From: Stutzerimonas xanthomarina
GTDB lineage: Bacteria > Pseudomonadota > Gammaproteobacteria > Pseudomonadales > Pseudomonadaceae
Length of the DNA: 64,000 nucleotides
NCBI RefSeq assembly: GCF_003935375.1
Contig: NZ_RHQM01000007.1
Location: forward strand, 62,001-126,000
Reading direction: 5' to 3'
Shown: positions 50,030 to 62,464 of the stretch, piece by piece
Layout of the letters: every line of letters starts with the position of its first letter
Numbering within the stretch: position 1 is the first letter of the stretch
Made by a program: the position numbers and the translations under genes
The notes under the pieces: generated by a model
Seen by the model: the letters and a program-made list of their open reading frames with translations, nothing else
Databases searched by the model: none
Told to the model about the DNA's origin: nothing

Positions 50030-50041
50030 TAAGGAAACCGG
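50030..50041 (-). promoter_or_regulatory. Second copy of the 12-base element, upstream of sigX
   Basis: Identical to the element at 49341-49352, and at almost the same distance from the start codon. Shared placement suggests that sigX and oprF respond to the same factor, possibly SigX itself. Confidence 0.5.
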
Positions 50042-50075
50042 AAAAAAGGCGACGTACTTTACCAGAATCGCAAGG

Positions 50076-50900
50076 CTAACGGCTGCCGACGCGTTGTTCG
50101 AGCAGTACTCTGTTAGCGACAGAGGTAAGTTCGCCGTCGTCGGTCAGTAGCAATGTCTTGACCGTTCCGATTTCCTCGATCTGTCCTTCGATATCCGCCA
50201 GGCGCACGCGCTGCCCTACCTCGTAAAGCTCACGCACATAGATGCCAGCCAGTATCTGCGATACCAGCTCGCGACTGCCGAGTCCAAACGCAAGCGCAAC
50301 TGCCAGGCCGACGGTGATCAGCACGATGGCGATGACATAGTTGAGGAGTTCGGTCTTGACCTCGAGCTGTCCGATCGCAACGGAGATGCTGATGATGATC
50401 ACGAGCCCCTGCGCCATCCGCGCCAGGCCGTTGGCATAGTCCAGCCCGACACTCTCGGCAGCGCCACGCACCAGGCCGCTGAGCAACTGCGCCAAGAGCA
50501 CGCCTGCGAGCAGAATCAGTGCCGCGCCAAAGACTTTAGGTACGTAGAGGGCCAGCATATCCAGCGTTGCCGACACTCGCTCGAGCCCCAGCGACTCAGC
50601 GGCTGAAACCAGAAAAATGAGCAGCACAAACCAGTACACGACCTTGCCGATCAGCGCGGAAACCGGAATGCGGATCCCCGCCCGCCCAAGCAGCTTGGTC
50701 AGACCGGTACCCGCCATAAGCCGGTCCAGGCCCACCTTGGCAAGCACTTTGGAAAGCAGGGTGTCGAGGAGCTTTGCAACGACGAAACCAAGCAGGACGA
50801 CGACCAATGCGCCGAACAATCGGGGAATGAACGCGGCGACGGAAGCCCAAAGGGAGCTCATCGCCGACAACAGACTCTGGGTCCAGGGATCGAATTCCAT
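50076..50900 (-). CDS. cmpX: CmpX, MscS-like mechanosensitive channel family protein
   Basis: A 274-residue inner-membrane protein with about five spans, then a short cytoplasmic beta domain (VRLADIEGQIEEIGTVKTLLLTDDG) characteristic of MscS relatives. It is conserved next to sigX in Pseudomonas, where its loss changes sigX activity. ATG 50900 is chosen; an in-frame TTG at 50906 is also possible. It follows cfrX closely. Confidence 0.93.
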   Translation of the reverse strand: MEFDPWTQSLLSAMSSLWASVAAFIPRLFGALVVVLLGFVVAKLLDTLLSKVLAKVGLDRLMAGTGLTKLLGRAGIRIPVSALIGKVVYWFVLLIFLVSAAESLGLERVSATLDMLALYVPKVFGAALILLAGVLLAQLLSGLVRGAAESVGLDYANGLARMAQGLVIIISISVAIGQLEVKTELLNYVIAIVLITVGLAVALAFGLGSRELVSQILAGIYVRELYEVGQRVRLADIEGQIEEIGTVKTLLLTDDGELTSVANRVLLEQRVGSR

Positions 50901-50902
50901 GA

Positions 50903-51145
50903 TCAATCAGCCTTATCGAACGAACAGTTAGGTGTTTCTCGGCGAGAAACCGGAGCGACATGGCCTGAGCCGCTGTTGACTGCGATCATCACGGCCTGCA
51001 GCCAGTGACCGATCAGTGCAAACAGGTCCCCGGCGCCAACCTGCCGGTTGGCCGTCTTCAACACACGGCCCAGACAAGCGTCGTCATCATGAACCGAGGG
51101 CTTGTTGAGCAGATCGCGCAGGGATTCTTCGAAGGGATCGCGCAT
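50903..51145 (-). CDS. cfrX: CfrX, small conserved protein of the sigX locus
   Basis: An 80-residue soluble protein (MRDPFEESLRDLLNKPSVHDDDACLGRVL) without known domains. It precedes cmpX in Pseudomonas genomes, and the same order is seen here. Function unknown; the identification rests on position and the N-terminal pattern. Confidence 0.85.
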   Translation of the reverse strand: MRDPFEESLRDLLNKPSVHDDDACLGRVLKTANRQVGAGDLFALIGHWLQAVMIAVNSGSGHVAPVSRRETPNCSFDKAD

Positions 51146-51201
51146 GCAAACCTCGCTAAAGTATGTGATCTAGACGGCTTACGGTTAGGTGGGAGTCACA
51201 T

Positions 51202-52197
51202 TCACACCCAACGCAGGCGGCGCAGTATCCACCATTGCAACAGCGCAACGCCGCCGATGAGCAGGCAGGCAACGACGAACCCGTAGGAAAACTCGGCCCC
51301 GGGAATACCACCCACATTGATCCCCAGCAGCCCAGTCAGGAAGCTGAGCGGCAGAAAAAAGCCGGTAATTATAGCCAGCAGGTACATGGTGCGGTTCATC
51401 CGCTCGCTCAGCCTGCGATGCTCCGACTCCAACACCAGATTCACGCGCTCGCGGACCATCTCGAGTTCTTCCAGATAACGGATGAGCCGGTTACTCAGCT
51501 CGTTCCAGTATTCAGTGTCATCCTCGGCAAACCAGCTCGGTTGATTACGCGTCATCTGGCCGTAGAGCTCGCGCTGCGGCAGCAGGAAGCGCCGCAGGCT
51601 CGCGGCCTGCCGGCGCAAGGAAAGCATCGAAGCATGTTCCAGGGTGTATTGCTCATCTCCCTCGAGCCGCTCTTCCACGGCGTCAATGCGCTCGGCCAGC
51701 TGAGTGACCAGATCATCGACTCGCTCGGTCATCGCCTCTGCCAGATAGAGCAGTAGTTCAGAGGTCGACTTCGGCCCCCTACCTTCCGACAGCAATCGAA
51801 TCACTACTTCGGTGGAGCGCAGCGGCCGAAGGCGAAGCGAAATGACCCGCTTTTGATCGGCGAATACGCGCACGGAAACCATGTCTTCCGGCTCGGCATC
51901 GGGGTTCAGATTCACCCCCCGCAAGAACAGCAAGAGCCCTTCCTGCGGCAGCGCCAAGACGCGCGGGCGCGTGTTCTCCTCAAGCAGCACATCGCAAGCG
52001 AACCCACTGAGCCCGCTTTGCCTGCGCAGCCAATCCTGCGCCTGGGGCTGACCACGATCCCAGTGCAGCCAGATGCTCTCATTGGCCGCAAGCTGCAGCT
52101 CAGGCAGATCGCTATAGCCGATCTGGCGAGCCCCACCACTGCCATCGAGAACAAAGGCGTGGATCAGCCCGCTCTGTTCGCTTTCGGTTTCCCGCAT
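51202..52197 (-). CDS. cmaX: CmaX, CorA/ZntB-type metal transporter
   Basis: A 331-residue protein with a large N-terminal cytoplasmic funnel domain, a coiled-coil stalk (VRERVNLVLESEHRRLSERM), and two C-terminal spans with the selectivity loop GINVGGIPG in place of the common GMN. It is likely to move zinc or a related divalent ion. It heads the cmaX-cfrX-cmpX-sigX-oprF block. Confidence 0.92.
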   Translation of the reverse strand: MRETESEQSGLIHAFVLDGSGGARQIGYSDLPELQLAANESIWLHWDRGQPQAQDWLRRQSGLSGFACDVLLEENTRPRVLALPQEGLLLFLRGVNLNPDAEPEDMVSVRVFADQKRVISLRLRPLRSTEVVIRLLSEGRGPKSTSELLLYLAEAMTERVDDLVTQLAERIDAVEERLEGDEQYTLEHASMLSLRRQAASLRRFLLPQRELYGQMTRNQPSWFAEDDTEYWNELSNRLIRYLEELEMVRERVNLVLESEHRRLSERMNRTMYLLAIITGFFLPLSFLTGLLGINVGGIPGAEFSYGFVVACLLIGGVALLQWWILRRLRWV

Positions 52198-52279
52198 CTA
52201 TCTGTTCCGTCGCTGGTCATGAAAAGCCCGGCATCGCCGGGCTCAGGAGTGATGGCACGCACAGCCGTTAGAGCCGGCT

Positions 52280-52768
52280 TTACTCCGGCATGGAAAGCGG
52301 CTCAGGCGACACGATGATGCCGTTGTTATCGGCGTATACGTATTCACCGGGACGGAACGTCACACCGCAAAACGTCACCGGAACGTTGAGATCACCGATG
52401 CCGCGCTTGTCGGTCTTCATGGGATGACTGGCCAGGGCCTGAACGCCAAGCTCGGTCTGCGCGAGAACATCGACGTCACGAACGCAACCGTAGATAACCA
52501 GACCTTCCCAGCCATTGCGTGCGGCTTTCTCGGCAAGCATGTCACCCAGCAGCGCACGACGCAGCGAGCCGCCGCCGTCGACCACCAGCACCTTGCCCGT
52601 ACCGTCGACGTCGACCTGGTCCTTGACTAGCGAATTGTCCTCGAAACACTTGATGGTCACGATCTCGCCACCGAAGGAATCGCGACCACCGAAGTTGCTG
52701 AACAGCGGCTCGACGACCTGCACCAGGTCCGGATAGGCATCGCACAGATCAGGCGTGACGTATTGCAT
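52280..52768 (-). CDS. rraA: RraA-like regulator of RNase E / HMG aldolase-fold protein
   Basis: A 162-residue trimeric-fold protein: [38 protein letters not shown] and [16 protein letters not shown] match RraA. Some homologues have 4-hydroxy-4-methyl-2-oxoglutarate aldolase activity through the G-D-x20-R-D type motif, so enzymatic activity is also possible. It lies downstream of ppsA on the same strand, but with a terminator between. Confidence 0.9.
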   Translation of the reverse strand: MQYVTPDLCDAYPDLVQVVEPLFSNFGGRDSFGGEIVTIKCFEDNSLVKDQVDVDGTGKVLVVDGGGSLRRALLGDMLAEKAARNGWEGLVIYGCVRDVDVLAQTELGVQALASHPMKTDKRGIGDLNVPVTFCGVTFRPGEYVYADNNGIIVSPEPLSMPE

Positions 52769-52892
52769 GGGAAACTCCTTCTGCTTGGAAATTACGGCGA
52801 CATCCAGCGTACAGCCATATAGGCGCGCATATTAGCCGCTGGACGCTCTAGGCGGAACGAAATCGCTGGAATGACGATTATCAGCGCCAACG

Positions 52893-52916
52893 AAAACGGG
52901 GCTGACGCCCCGTTTT
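52893..52916 (-). terminator. ppsA terminator
   Basis: AAAACGGGGC pairs with GCCCCGTTTT around a four-base loop, just after the ppsA stop. Confidence 0.88.
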
Positions 52917-52934
52917 TTGTTACCGACTCAACCG

Positions 52935-55304
<2,370 letters not shown>

Positions 55305-55458
55305 GGTGATCTCTCCACATTAGTGTTGGAAACTCAACCGGAGCCTGGCCGCACGACTGTGGCCCGACCCTGCAAAATAAGTAACAATGCCCGCCAACCG
55401 GGCTCGGCGAAGGGCCTACTATAGCTGGGAACCGTTCTCGACTTAAGGCCCAAGGCAC

Positions 55459-56277
55459 ATGAAACGAACTGCTTTCTTCATTTCTGACGGCACAGGCATC
55501 ACCGCGGAAACCCTGGGCCAGAGTCTTCTGGCACAGTTCGAGAACATTACCTTCACGAAGCTGACCCGCCCATACATAGACACCGCCGAAAAAGCGCGGG
55601 CCATGGTACAGCAAATCAATAATGCCGCGGAAAAGGACGGTGGCCGGCCGATCATCTTCGACACCCTGGTGAACCAGGAAATCCGTGACATTCTGGCCGA
55701 ATCCAATGGCTTCATGATCGACATCTTCTCTTCCTTTCTTGCGCCGTTGGAACATGAACTGATGTCACGTTCCTCCTACTCCGTTGGTAAATCCCACTCC
55801 ATCAGCCACAACGCCAATTACATGGAGCGTATCGAGGCGGTTAACTTCGCCCTCGATAACGATGACGGCGCCCGCACTCGCTACTACGACAAGGCGGACC
55901 TCATCCTCGTCGGCGTTTCCCGCTGCGGCAAAACACCGACCTGCCTGTATATGGCGATGCAGTACGGCATCCGCGCTGCCAACTACCCCTTGACCGAGGA
56001 CGACATGGAGCGTCTGCAGTTGCCGAGCGCCCTCAAGGAGTACAAGGACAAACTGTTCGGCTTGACCATCGACCCGGATCGCCTGGCCGCCATTCGCCAC
56101 GAACGCAAACCCAACAGTCGTTATGCCAGCTTCGCTCAGTGCGAATTCGAAGTCCGCGAGGTGGAAAGCCTGTTCCGCCGCGAGAACATCAACTACATCA
56201 ACTCGACCCATTTCTCCGTCGAGGAAATCTCTGCAAAGATCCTCGTGGAGAAAGGCGTCGAGCGTCGGCTCAAATAA
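55459..56277 (+). CDS. ppsR: PEP synthase regulatory kinase/pyrophosphorylase
   Basis: A 272-residue DUF299-family enzyme that inactivates PEP synthase by ADP-dependent threonine phosphorylation and reverses it by phosphorolysis. The N-terminus [18 protein letters not shown] and the P-loop-like [20 protein letters not shown] are diagnostic. It is divergent from ppsA, the usual pairing. Confidence 0.95.
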   Translation: MKRTAFFISDGTGITAETLGQSLLAQFENITFTKLTRPYIDTAEKARAMVQQINNAAEKDGGRPIIFDTLVNQEIRDILAESNGFMIDIFSSFLAPLEHELMSRSSYSVGKSHSISHNANYMERIEAVNFALDNDDGARTRYYDKADLILVGVSRCGKTPTCLYMAMQYGIRAANYPLTEDDMERLQLPSALKEYKDKLFGLTIDPDRLAAIRHERKPNSRYASFAQCEFEVREVESLFRRENINYINSTHFSVEEISAKILVEKGVERRLK

Positions 56278-56297
56278 GTGCCGCTTCGCTAGACAAC

Positions 56298-56324
56298 AAA
56301 AAGTCCGCTTGGTGCGGACTTTTT
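56298..56324. terminator. Terminator between ppsR and prpF
   Basis: AAAAAGTCCGC pairs with GCGGACTTTTT around TTGGT, with A and T runs on both sides. It serves the convergent ppsR and prp transcripts. Confidence 0.9.
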
Positions 56325-56369
56325 GCGTTTTTCAGCCGGAAGAATTCGATTTCCGGCAGTTGAAGCGCA

Positions 56370-57557
56370 TCAGAAAGTGTCACCTGGCACACGTACCCAG
56401 CCTTCCATCAGCACGCGCGCGCTGCGGCTCATGATCGCTTTGGTAACCGTCCACTGACCGTCGATCTGCTTCGCCTCGGCACCGACCCGCAGCGTGCCGG
56501 ACGGATGCCCGAAGCGCAAGGCCTGACGCTCGCCACCACCTGCCGCGAGATTCACCAGCGTGCCAGGCACCGCCGCCGCCGTACCGATGGCCACCGCACA
56601 GGTGCCCATCATGGCGTGGTGCAGCTTGCCCATGGACAACGCCCGCACGAGCAGATCTACCTCACCTGCGTCGATGTTCTTGCCGGAAGACGCCCGATAG
56701 CTTTTCGGCTGGGAAACGAACGCAACCTTCGGCGTGTGCTGACGGGTCAGCGCCTCCTCCGCGGTCTTGATCAAGCCCATTCGCAGAGCACCGGCTACAC
56801 GAATCGACTCCAGACGAGCCAGAGCCTCCGGATCGCCATTGATGTCCTCACGCAGTTCTGTGCCCTGATAGCCGATGTCCTCAGCATTGACGAACACAGT
56901 GGGAATGCCGGCGCTGATCATGGTCGCCTTGAGCGTACCGATGCCCGGGACCTCCAGCTCATCGATCAGATTGCCGGTGGGAAACATCGAACCGCCCTCC
57001 TCGCCGTCGTCGGACGGATCGAGGAATTCCAGCACGATCTCGGCAGCCGGAAAGGTCACGCCGTCCAGCTCGAAATCGCCGGTCTCCTGCACCTGGCCGT
57101 TGGCCACCGGCACGTGGGCGATGATGGTCTTGCCGATGTTGGCCTGCCAGATCCGCACCACACAGGTGCCGTTCTGCGGAATACGCTCGGCATCCACCAG
57201 GCCGGCATGCAGCGCGAACGCGCCGGCGCCGGTTGAAAGGTTGCCGCAGTTGCCGCTCCAGTCGACGAAGGGCTTGTCGATCGACACCTGACCATAGAGA
57301 TACTCGACGTCATGATTAGGTCGAGTGCTCTTGGACAGGATGACGCATTTGCTGGTGCTGGACGTGGCGCCGCCCATGCCGTCGATGTGCGCCGAATAAG
57401 GGTCGGGACTACCGATCACGCGCAAGAACAGCTTGTCGCGCGCAGCGCCCGGCACCTGGCAGCTTTCCGGCAGGTCTTGCAACCGGAAGAACACGCCCTT
57501 GCTGGTGCCGCCACGCATGTAGGTCGCGGGAATTCTGATCTGGGTTTGATGAGCCAT
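56370..57557 (-). CDS. prpF: PrpF, 2-methylaconitate isomerase
   Basis: A 395-residue cofactor-free isomerase of the diaminopimelate-epimerase fold. It acts after AcnD in the methylcitrate cycle to convert 2-methyl-trans-aconitate to the cis form. The start MAHQTQIRIPATYMRGGTSK at 57557, with the RGGTSKG motif and GGATSSTSKCVI, matches the family. It is the last gene of the prp operon and is separated from acnD by a repeat element. Confidence 0.95.
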   Translation of the reverse strand: MAHQTQIRIPATYMRGGTSKGVFFRLQDLPESCQVPGAARDKLFLRVIGSPDPYSAHIDGMGGATSSTSKCVILSKSTRPNHDVEYLYGQVSIDKPFVDWSGNCGNLSTGAGAFALHAGLVDAERIPQNGTCVVRIWQANIGKTIIAHVPVANGQVQETGDFELDGVTFPAAEIVLEFLDPSDDGEEGGSMFPTGNLIDELEVPGIGTLKATMISAGIPTVFVNAEDIGYQGTELREDINGDPEALARLESIRVAGALRMGLIKTAEEALTRQHTPKVAFVSQPKSYRASSGKNIDAGEVDLLVRALSMGKLHHAMMGTCAVAIGTAAAVPGTLVNLAAGGGERQALRFGHPSGTLRVGAEAKQIDGQWTVTKAIMSRSARVLMEGWVRVPGDTF

Positions 57558-57588
57558 GAGTGAGTCCTGGCTGGAAGATGAATGGGTT

Positions 57589-57661
57589 GTAGGGTGGATC
57601 ACGCTTGACCGATCCACCGCGCGGGCTGGTGCGGTGGATGGAAAAGCGCCATCCACCCTAC
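57589..57661. repeat. REP-like double-hairpin element between acnD and prpF
   Basis: A 73-base unit bounded by GTAGGGTGGAT and its reverse complement ATCCACCCTAC. Inside, GGTGGATC/GATCCACC forms one hairpin and GGTGGATGG/CCATCCACC another. This is the shape of a dispersed REP/BIME-type palindrome and is unlike the surrounding coding sequence. It may also reduce prpF expression relative to acnD. Confidence 0.75.
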
Positions 57662-57673
57662 GAAGACGGCCGG

Positions 57674-60277
57674 TCACGCCTGCCCGAGGAAGTCCTTGGC
57701 GAAACGCTGCAGCACGCCGCCGGCCTGGTAGACGCTTACTTCCGCGGCCGTATCGAGGCGGCAGGTGACCGGAGCGCGGGTTTCTTCACCGCTCTTGTGA
57801 TGAATGACCAGCGTCAGATCGCAGCGCGGCGACAGCTCGCCTTCGATATCGAAGGTTTCGGTGCCATCGAGGCCAAGGGTCAGGCGCGTAGTGCCCGGTT
57901 TGAACTCGACCGGCAGCACGCCCATGCCCACCAGGTTGGTACGGTGGATACGCTCGAAGCCTTCGGCGACGATCACCTCGACACCCGCCAGGCGCACGCC
58001 CTTGGCCGCCCAGTCACGCGAGCTGCCCTGGCCGTAGTCGGCACCGGCCACGATGATCAGGTTCTGCTTGCGAGTCATGTAGGTTTCGATGGCTTCCCAC
58101 ATGCGCATCACCTTGCCTTCCGGCTCGACGCGCGCCAGCGAACCCTTTTGCACCTTGCCGTCGACCACCGCCATCTCGTTGACCAGCTGCGGGTTGGCGA
58201 ACGTCGCCCGCTGCGCGGTCAGATGGTCGCCGCGGTGGGTTGCGTAGGAATTGAAGTCCTCTTCCGGCAGGCCCATCTTGGCCAGGTACTCACCGGCGGC
58301 CGAATCCAGCAGGATGGCGTTGGATGGCGACAAGTGATCGGTGGTGATGTTGTCCGGCAGGATCGCCAACGGACGCATGCCTTTCAGTGTGCGCTCGCCA
58401 GCCAACGCGCCTTCCCAGTACGGCGGACGACGGATGTAGGTGGACATCGGACGCCAGTCGTATAGCGGGCTCTTGGCTTCCTCGATGGTGCCCAGATCGA
58501 ACATCGGGATGTAGATCTGCTTGAACTGCTCAGGCTTCACCGAGGACGCGACGATGGCGTCGATCTCCTCGTCGGACGGCCAGAGGTCCTTCAGGGTGAT
58601 CGGATTGCCGTTCTTGTCGGTGCCCAGCACGTCCTGCTCGATGTCGAAACGCACGGTACCGGCGATGGCGTACGCGACCACCAGCGGCGGCGAGGCAAGG
58701 AAGGCCTGCTTGGCATACGGGTGAATACGGCCATCGAAGTTGCGGTTACCGGAGAGAACTGCAGTGGCGTACAGGTCGCGCTCGATGATTTCCTGCTGGA
58801 TCACCGGGTCCAGTGCACCGGACATGCCGTTACAGGTGGTGCAGGCGTAGGCGACGATGCCGAAACCGAGTTTTTCCAGCTCGCTGAGCAGCCCAGCTTC
58901 TTCCAGGTACAGCTTGGCGACCTTGGAACCCGGCGCGAAGGACGTCTTCACCCAAGGCTTGCGCACCAGGCCCAACTCGTTGGCCTTTTTCGCCAGTAGG
59001 CCGGCGGCCACCACGTTGCGCGGGTTGGAGGTGTTGGTGCAGCTGGTGATAGCGGCAATGATCACCGCACCATCGGGCAACAGACCTTCGGCCTCTTCGG
59101 CGCGCGCTGCAGCCAGCTTGTCTTCGTCGGCGATGCCACGCTCGTGCAGCGCCGAGGTCGGCAGACGCTTGTGCGGGTTGGACGGGCCCGCCATGTTGCG
59201 CACCACGCTGGACAGATCGAATTCGAGCACGCGCTCGTATTCGGCGCCTTCCAGAGCCGTCGCCCACAGGCCCGTTTCCTTGGCGTACTGCTCGACCAGC
59301 GCAACCTGCTCCGGCTCGCGACCGGTCAGCTTGAGGTAATCGATGGTCTGCTGGTCGATGTAGAACATCGAAGCGGTGGCACCGTATTCCGGACACATGT
59401 TGGAGATGGTCGCGCGATCGCCGATGGTCAGGCTGTCGGCGCCTTCGCCGAAGAACTCGACCCAAGCTCCGACCACACGTTCCTTGCGCAGGAACTCAGT
59501 CAGCGCGAGGACGATATCCGTGGCGGTGATGCCAGGCTGACGCTTGCCGGTCAGACGTACGCCGACGATGTCAGGCAGGCGCATCATTGAAGGCAGACCG
59601 AGCATCACGGTTTCGGCCTCCAGGCCGCCAACGCCGATGGCGATCACACCCAGCGCATCGACGTGCGGGGTGTGCGAGTCGGTACCCACGCAGGTGTCCG
59701 GAAAGGCCACGCCGCCACGGGCTTGAATCACCGGTGACATCTTCTCCAGATTGATCTGGTGCATGATGCCGTTGCCGGCCGGGATCACGTCGACGTTCTT
59801 GAACGCGGTCTTGGTCCACTCGATGAAGTGGAAGCGGTCCTCGTTGCGGCGCTCCTCGACGGCACGGTTCTTCTCGAACGCATCCGGGTCGAAGCCTGCA
59901 AATTCAACCGCCAGCGAGTGATCGACGATCAGCTGGGTCGGCACCACCGGGTTGACCTTCGCCGGGTCGCCGCCCTGCTCCGCAATCGCATCGCGCAGGC
60001 CGGCGAGATCGACCAGCGCGGTCTGGCCGAGGATGTCATGGCAGACTACACGAGCCGGATACCACGGAAAATCGAGGTCGCGCTTGCGCTCGATGATCTG
60101 CTTCAGCGAATCGGTCAGCGCTTCGGGCTCACAGCGACGCACCAGCTGTTCGGCCAGGACGCGGGAGGTATAGGGCAGCTTGTCGTAGGCACCCGACTGA
60201 ATGGCTTCGATCGCCTCACGGGTGTCGAAGTAGTCAAGCCCAGTACCTGGCAAAGGTTTGCGGTGTTGTGTATTCAT
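57674..60277 (-). CDS. acnD: AcnD, Fe/S-dependent 2-methylcitrate dehydratase
   Basis: An 867-residue aconitase-family enzyme that dehydrates 2-methylcitrate together with PrpF. Cluster cysteines are in ITSCTNTSNPRNV and ACTTCNGMSG. Catalytic and substrate residues fall in TCVGTDSHTPHVDALG and GSSRDWAAKG. The start at 60277 (MNTQHRKPLPGT) fits the family; the frame extends to 60292. It is the third metabolic gene of the prp operon, replacing a PrpD-type enzyme. Confidence 0.96.
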   Translation of the reverse strand: MNTQHRKPLPGTGLDYFDTREAIEAIQSGAYDKLPYTSRVLAEQLVRRCEPEALTDSLKQIIERKRDLDFPWYPARVVCHDILGQTALVDLAGLRDAIAEQGGDPAKVNPVVPTQLIVDHSLAVEFAGFDPDAFEKNRAVEERRNEDRFHFIEWTKTAFKNVDVIPAGNGIMHQINLEKMSPVIQARGGVAFPDTCVGTDSHTPHVDALGVIAIGVGGLEAETVMLGLPSMMRLPDIVGVRLTGKRQPGITATDIVLALTEFLRKERVVGAWVEFFGEGADSLTIGDRATISNMCPEYGATASMFYIDQQTIDYLKLTGREPEQVALVEQYAKETGLWATALEGAEYERVLEFDLSSVVRNMAGPSNPHKRLPTSALHERGIADEDKLAAARAEEAEGLLPDGAVIIAAITSCTNTSNPRNVVAAGLLAKKANELGLVRKPWVKTSFAPGSKVAKLYLEEAGLLSELEKLGFGIVAYACTTCNGMSGALDPVIQQEIIERDLYATAVLSGNRNFDGRIHPYAKQAFLASPPLVVAYAIAGTVRFDIEQDVLGTDKNGNPITLKDLWPSDEEIDAIVASSVKPEQFKQIYIPMFDLGTIEEAKSPLYDWRPMSTYIRRPPYWEGALAGERTLKGMRPLAILPDNITTDHLSPSNAILLDSAAGEYLAKMGLPEEDFNSYATHRGDHLTAQRATFANPQLVNEMAVVDGKVQKGSLARVEPEGKVMRMWEAIETYMTRKQNLIIVAGADYGQGSSRDWAAKGVRLAGVEVIVAEGFERIHRTNLVGMGVLPVEFKPGTTRLTLGLDGTETFDIEGELSPRCDLTLVIHHKSGEETRAPVTCRLDTAAEVSVYQAGGVLQRFAKDFLGQA

Positions 60278-60352
60278 GCCGGAAGAACTCAATTCAGTAA
60301 TGTTCTGTGGGGCAAGGTGCGGGGAGCCCGACGACGAGCTCCTCCGCTCCGA

Positions 60353-61480
60353 TCAACGCTGGGCGATCGGGACAACCTTGCGCTGCTCCGGACCGATGTA
60401 CTCGGCGCTCGGCCGAATGATCCGGTTGTTGCTGCGTTGTTCGAACACATGGGACGCCCAGCCGGTGACGCGCGAGCAGACGAAGATCGGCGTGAACAGC
60501 TTGGTCGGGATGCCCATGAAGTGATAGGCGGACGCATGGTAGAAGTCGGCGTTCGGGAAGAGCTTCTTCTGCTCCCACATGGTTTCGTCAACGGCGACCG
60601 AGACCGGGTAGAGCACGGTGTCGCCCACTTCATCCGCGAGCTTTTCGGCCCAGACCTTGATCACCTCGTTGCGCGGGTCGGAAACGCTATAGATCGCGTG
60701 GCCGAAGCCCATGATCTTGTCCTTGCGCTCGAGCATGCCGAGGATCGCTTCGCGGGCTTCTTCCGGACTCTTCCATTGCTCGATCATGTCCATCGCCGCT
60801 TCGTTGGCGCCGCCATGCAGCGGACCGCGCAGCGAACCGATGGCACCAGTCACGCAGGAATAGAGGTCGGAGAGCGTCGAGGCACAGACACGGGCGGTAA
60901 AGGTCGAGGCGTTGAACTCGTGCTCGGCGTAGAGGATCAGCGAGACGTTCATCACCTTGACGTGCAGGTCGCTCGGCTTCTTGTCGTGCAGCAGCGCGAG
61001 GAAATGGCCGCCCAGGGTCTCTTCATCACTGGTGCAGTTGATGCGAACACCGTCGTGGGTGAAGCGATACCAGTAGCACATGATCGCCGGGAAGGCGGCC
61101 ATCAGCCGCTCGGCCACGTCGCGCTGCTGGTCGAAGCTGAGCTCCGGCTCCAGCGTGCCGAGTACCGACGAACCGGTACGCATGACATCCATCGGATGCG
61201 CGCTTGCCGGAATACGCTCGAGCACTTCCTTCAGTGCCTGCGGCAGGTCACGCATGGTCTTCAGGCGATTCTTGTAATCGGCCAGTTGCTGGGCGTTCGG
61301 CAGCTCACCGTAGAACAGCAGGTAGGCTACTTCCTCGAAATCACACTCGGCGGCCAGGTCGCGCACGTCGTAACCACGATAGGTCAACCCGGCACCGGTC
61401 TTGCCCACGGTACACAGGGCGGTCTGTCCGGCGATCTGTCCGCGCAGGCCCGCGCCGCTCAAAACTTTTGCTTCAGCCAT
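60353..61480 (-). CDS. prpC: PrpC, 2-methylcitrate synthase
   Basis: A 375-residue citrate-synthase-family enzyme condensing propionyl-CoA with oxaloacetate. The catalytic His and Asp regions are in LRGPLHGGANEAAMDM, MGFGHAIYSVSDPR and VCSRVTGWASHVFEQR. The start MAEAKVLSGAGL at 61480, with GGAG upstream, gives the normal length. A hairpin precedes it in the prpB-prpC gap. Confidence 0.96.
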   Translation of the reverse strand: MAEAKVLSGAGLRGQIAGQTALCTVGKTGAGLTYRGYDVRDLAAECDFEEVAYLLFYGELPNAQQLADYKNRLKTMRDLPQALKEVLERIPASAHPMDVMRTGSSVLGTLEPELSFDQQRDVAERLMAAFPAIMCYWYRFTHDGVRINCTSDEETLGGHFLALLHDKKPSDLHVKVMNVSLILYAEHEFNASTFTARVCASTLSDLYSCVTGAIGSLRGPLHGGANEAAMDMIEQWKSPEEAREAILGMLERKDKIMGFGHAIYSVSDPRNEVIKVWAEKLADEVGDTVLYPVSVAVDETMWEQKKLFPNADFYHASAYHFMGIPTKLFTPIFVCSRVTGWASHVFEQRSNNRIIRPSAEYIGPEQRKVVPIAQR

Positions 61481-61540
61481 TGCTATCTCCTTCTTGGATT
61501 TGTTCTGGATACTGCAAATCACGTTGAAAAATGGATCGCA

Positions 61541-61572
61541 AAGGCCCCATTGGCAAACCCAAATGGGGCCTT
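61541..61572 (-). terminator. Hairpin between prpB and prpC
   Basis: AAGGCCCCATT pairs with AATGGGGCCTT across a ten-base loop. The T run after it is short, so it probably attenuates or stabilises rather than fully stops operon transcription. Confidence 0.7.
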
Positions 61573-61576
61573 CTCG

Positions 61577-62464
61577 TCAGCTCTTCTTCTGAGCGAACAG
61601 CGCGTCGAGGTGCTGCTCGAACGTGTGATAGTTGATGCGATCGTAGAGCTCCATGCGGGTTTGCATGGTGTCGATCACGTTCTTCTGCGTGCCGTCACGG
61701 CGCAGCGCGGTGTAGACATTTTCCGCGGCCTTGTTCATGGCACGGAACGCCGACAGCGGGTAGAGCACCAGGGAGACGTCGACGCTGGCCAGCTCTTCGG
61801 TGGTGTAAAGCGGCGTGGCACCGAACTCGGTAATGTTGGCCAGAATTGGCGCCTTCACGCGGTCGGCGAAGGTCTTGTACATCGCCAGCTCGGTGATAGC
61901 CTCGGGGAAGATCATGTCGGCACCCGCTTCGATGCAGGCCGCGGCACGATCCAGCGCGGAGTTCAGACCTTCCACCGCCAGCGCATCGGTACGCGCCATG
62001 ATCACGAAGCTGTCGTCGGTGCGCGCGTCCACGGCCGCCTTGATGCGGTCGACCATCTCCTGCTGCGAGACGATTTCCTTGTTTGGACGATGGCCGCAAC
62101 GCTTGGCACCGACCTGGTCCTCGATGTGGATCGCCGCGGCGCCGAACTTGATCATCGACTTGACGGTACGCGCCACGTTGAACGCCGAGGAGCCGAAGCC
62201 GGTGTCGACATCCACCAGCAGCGGCAGATCGCAGACATCGGTGATGCGGCGCACGTCGGTCAGCACATCGTCGAGCCCGGTGATGCCAAGATCCGGCAGA
62301 CCCAGCGAGCCGGCAGCAACGCCGCCGCCGGACAGATAGATGGCCTTGAAGCCGGCACGCTTGGCCAGCAAGGCGTGGTTGGCGTTGATCGCGCCGACGA
62401 CCTGGAGCGGATGCTCGCTGGCGACGGCGTCACGGAAACGCTGACCGGCAGAAGGAAGAGTCAT
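61577..62464 (-). CDS. prpB: PrpB, 2-methylisocitrate lyase
   Basis: A 295-residue isocitrate-lyase-family enzyme splitting 2-methylisocitrate to pyruvate and succinate. The catalytic loop GAKRCGH, the metal-binding DVDTGFG and IHIEDQ are present. Its ATG overlaps the gntR stop (ATGA), so regulator and enzyme are coupled. Confidence 0.97.
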   Translation of the reverse strand: MTLPSAGQRFRDAVASEHPLQVVGAINANHALLAKRAGFKAIYLSGGGVAAGSLGLPDLGITGLDDVLTDVRRITDVCDLPLLVDVDTGFGSSAFNVARTVKSMIKFGAAAIHIEDQVGAKRCGHRPNKEIVSQQEMVDRIKAAVDARTDDSFVIMARTDALAVEGLNSALDRAAACIEAGADMIFPEAITELAMYKTFADRVKAPILANITEFGATPLYTTEELASVDVSLVLYPLSAFRAMNKAAENVYTALRRDGTQKNVIDTMQTRMELYDRINYHTFEQHLDALFAQKKS

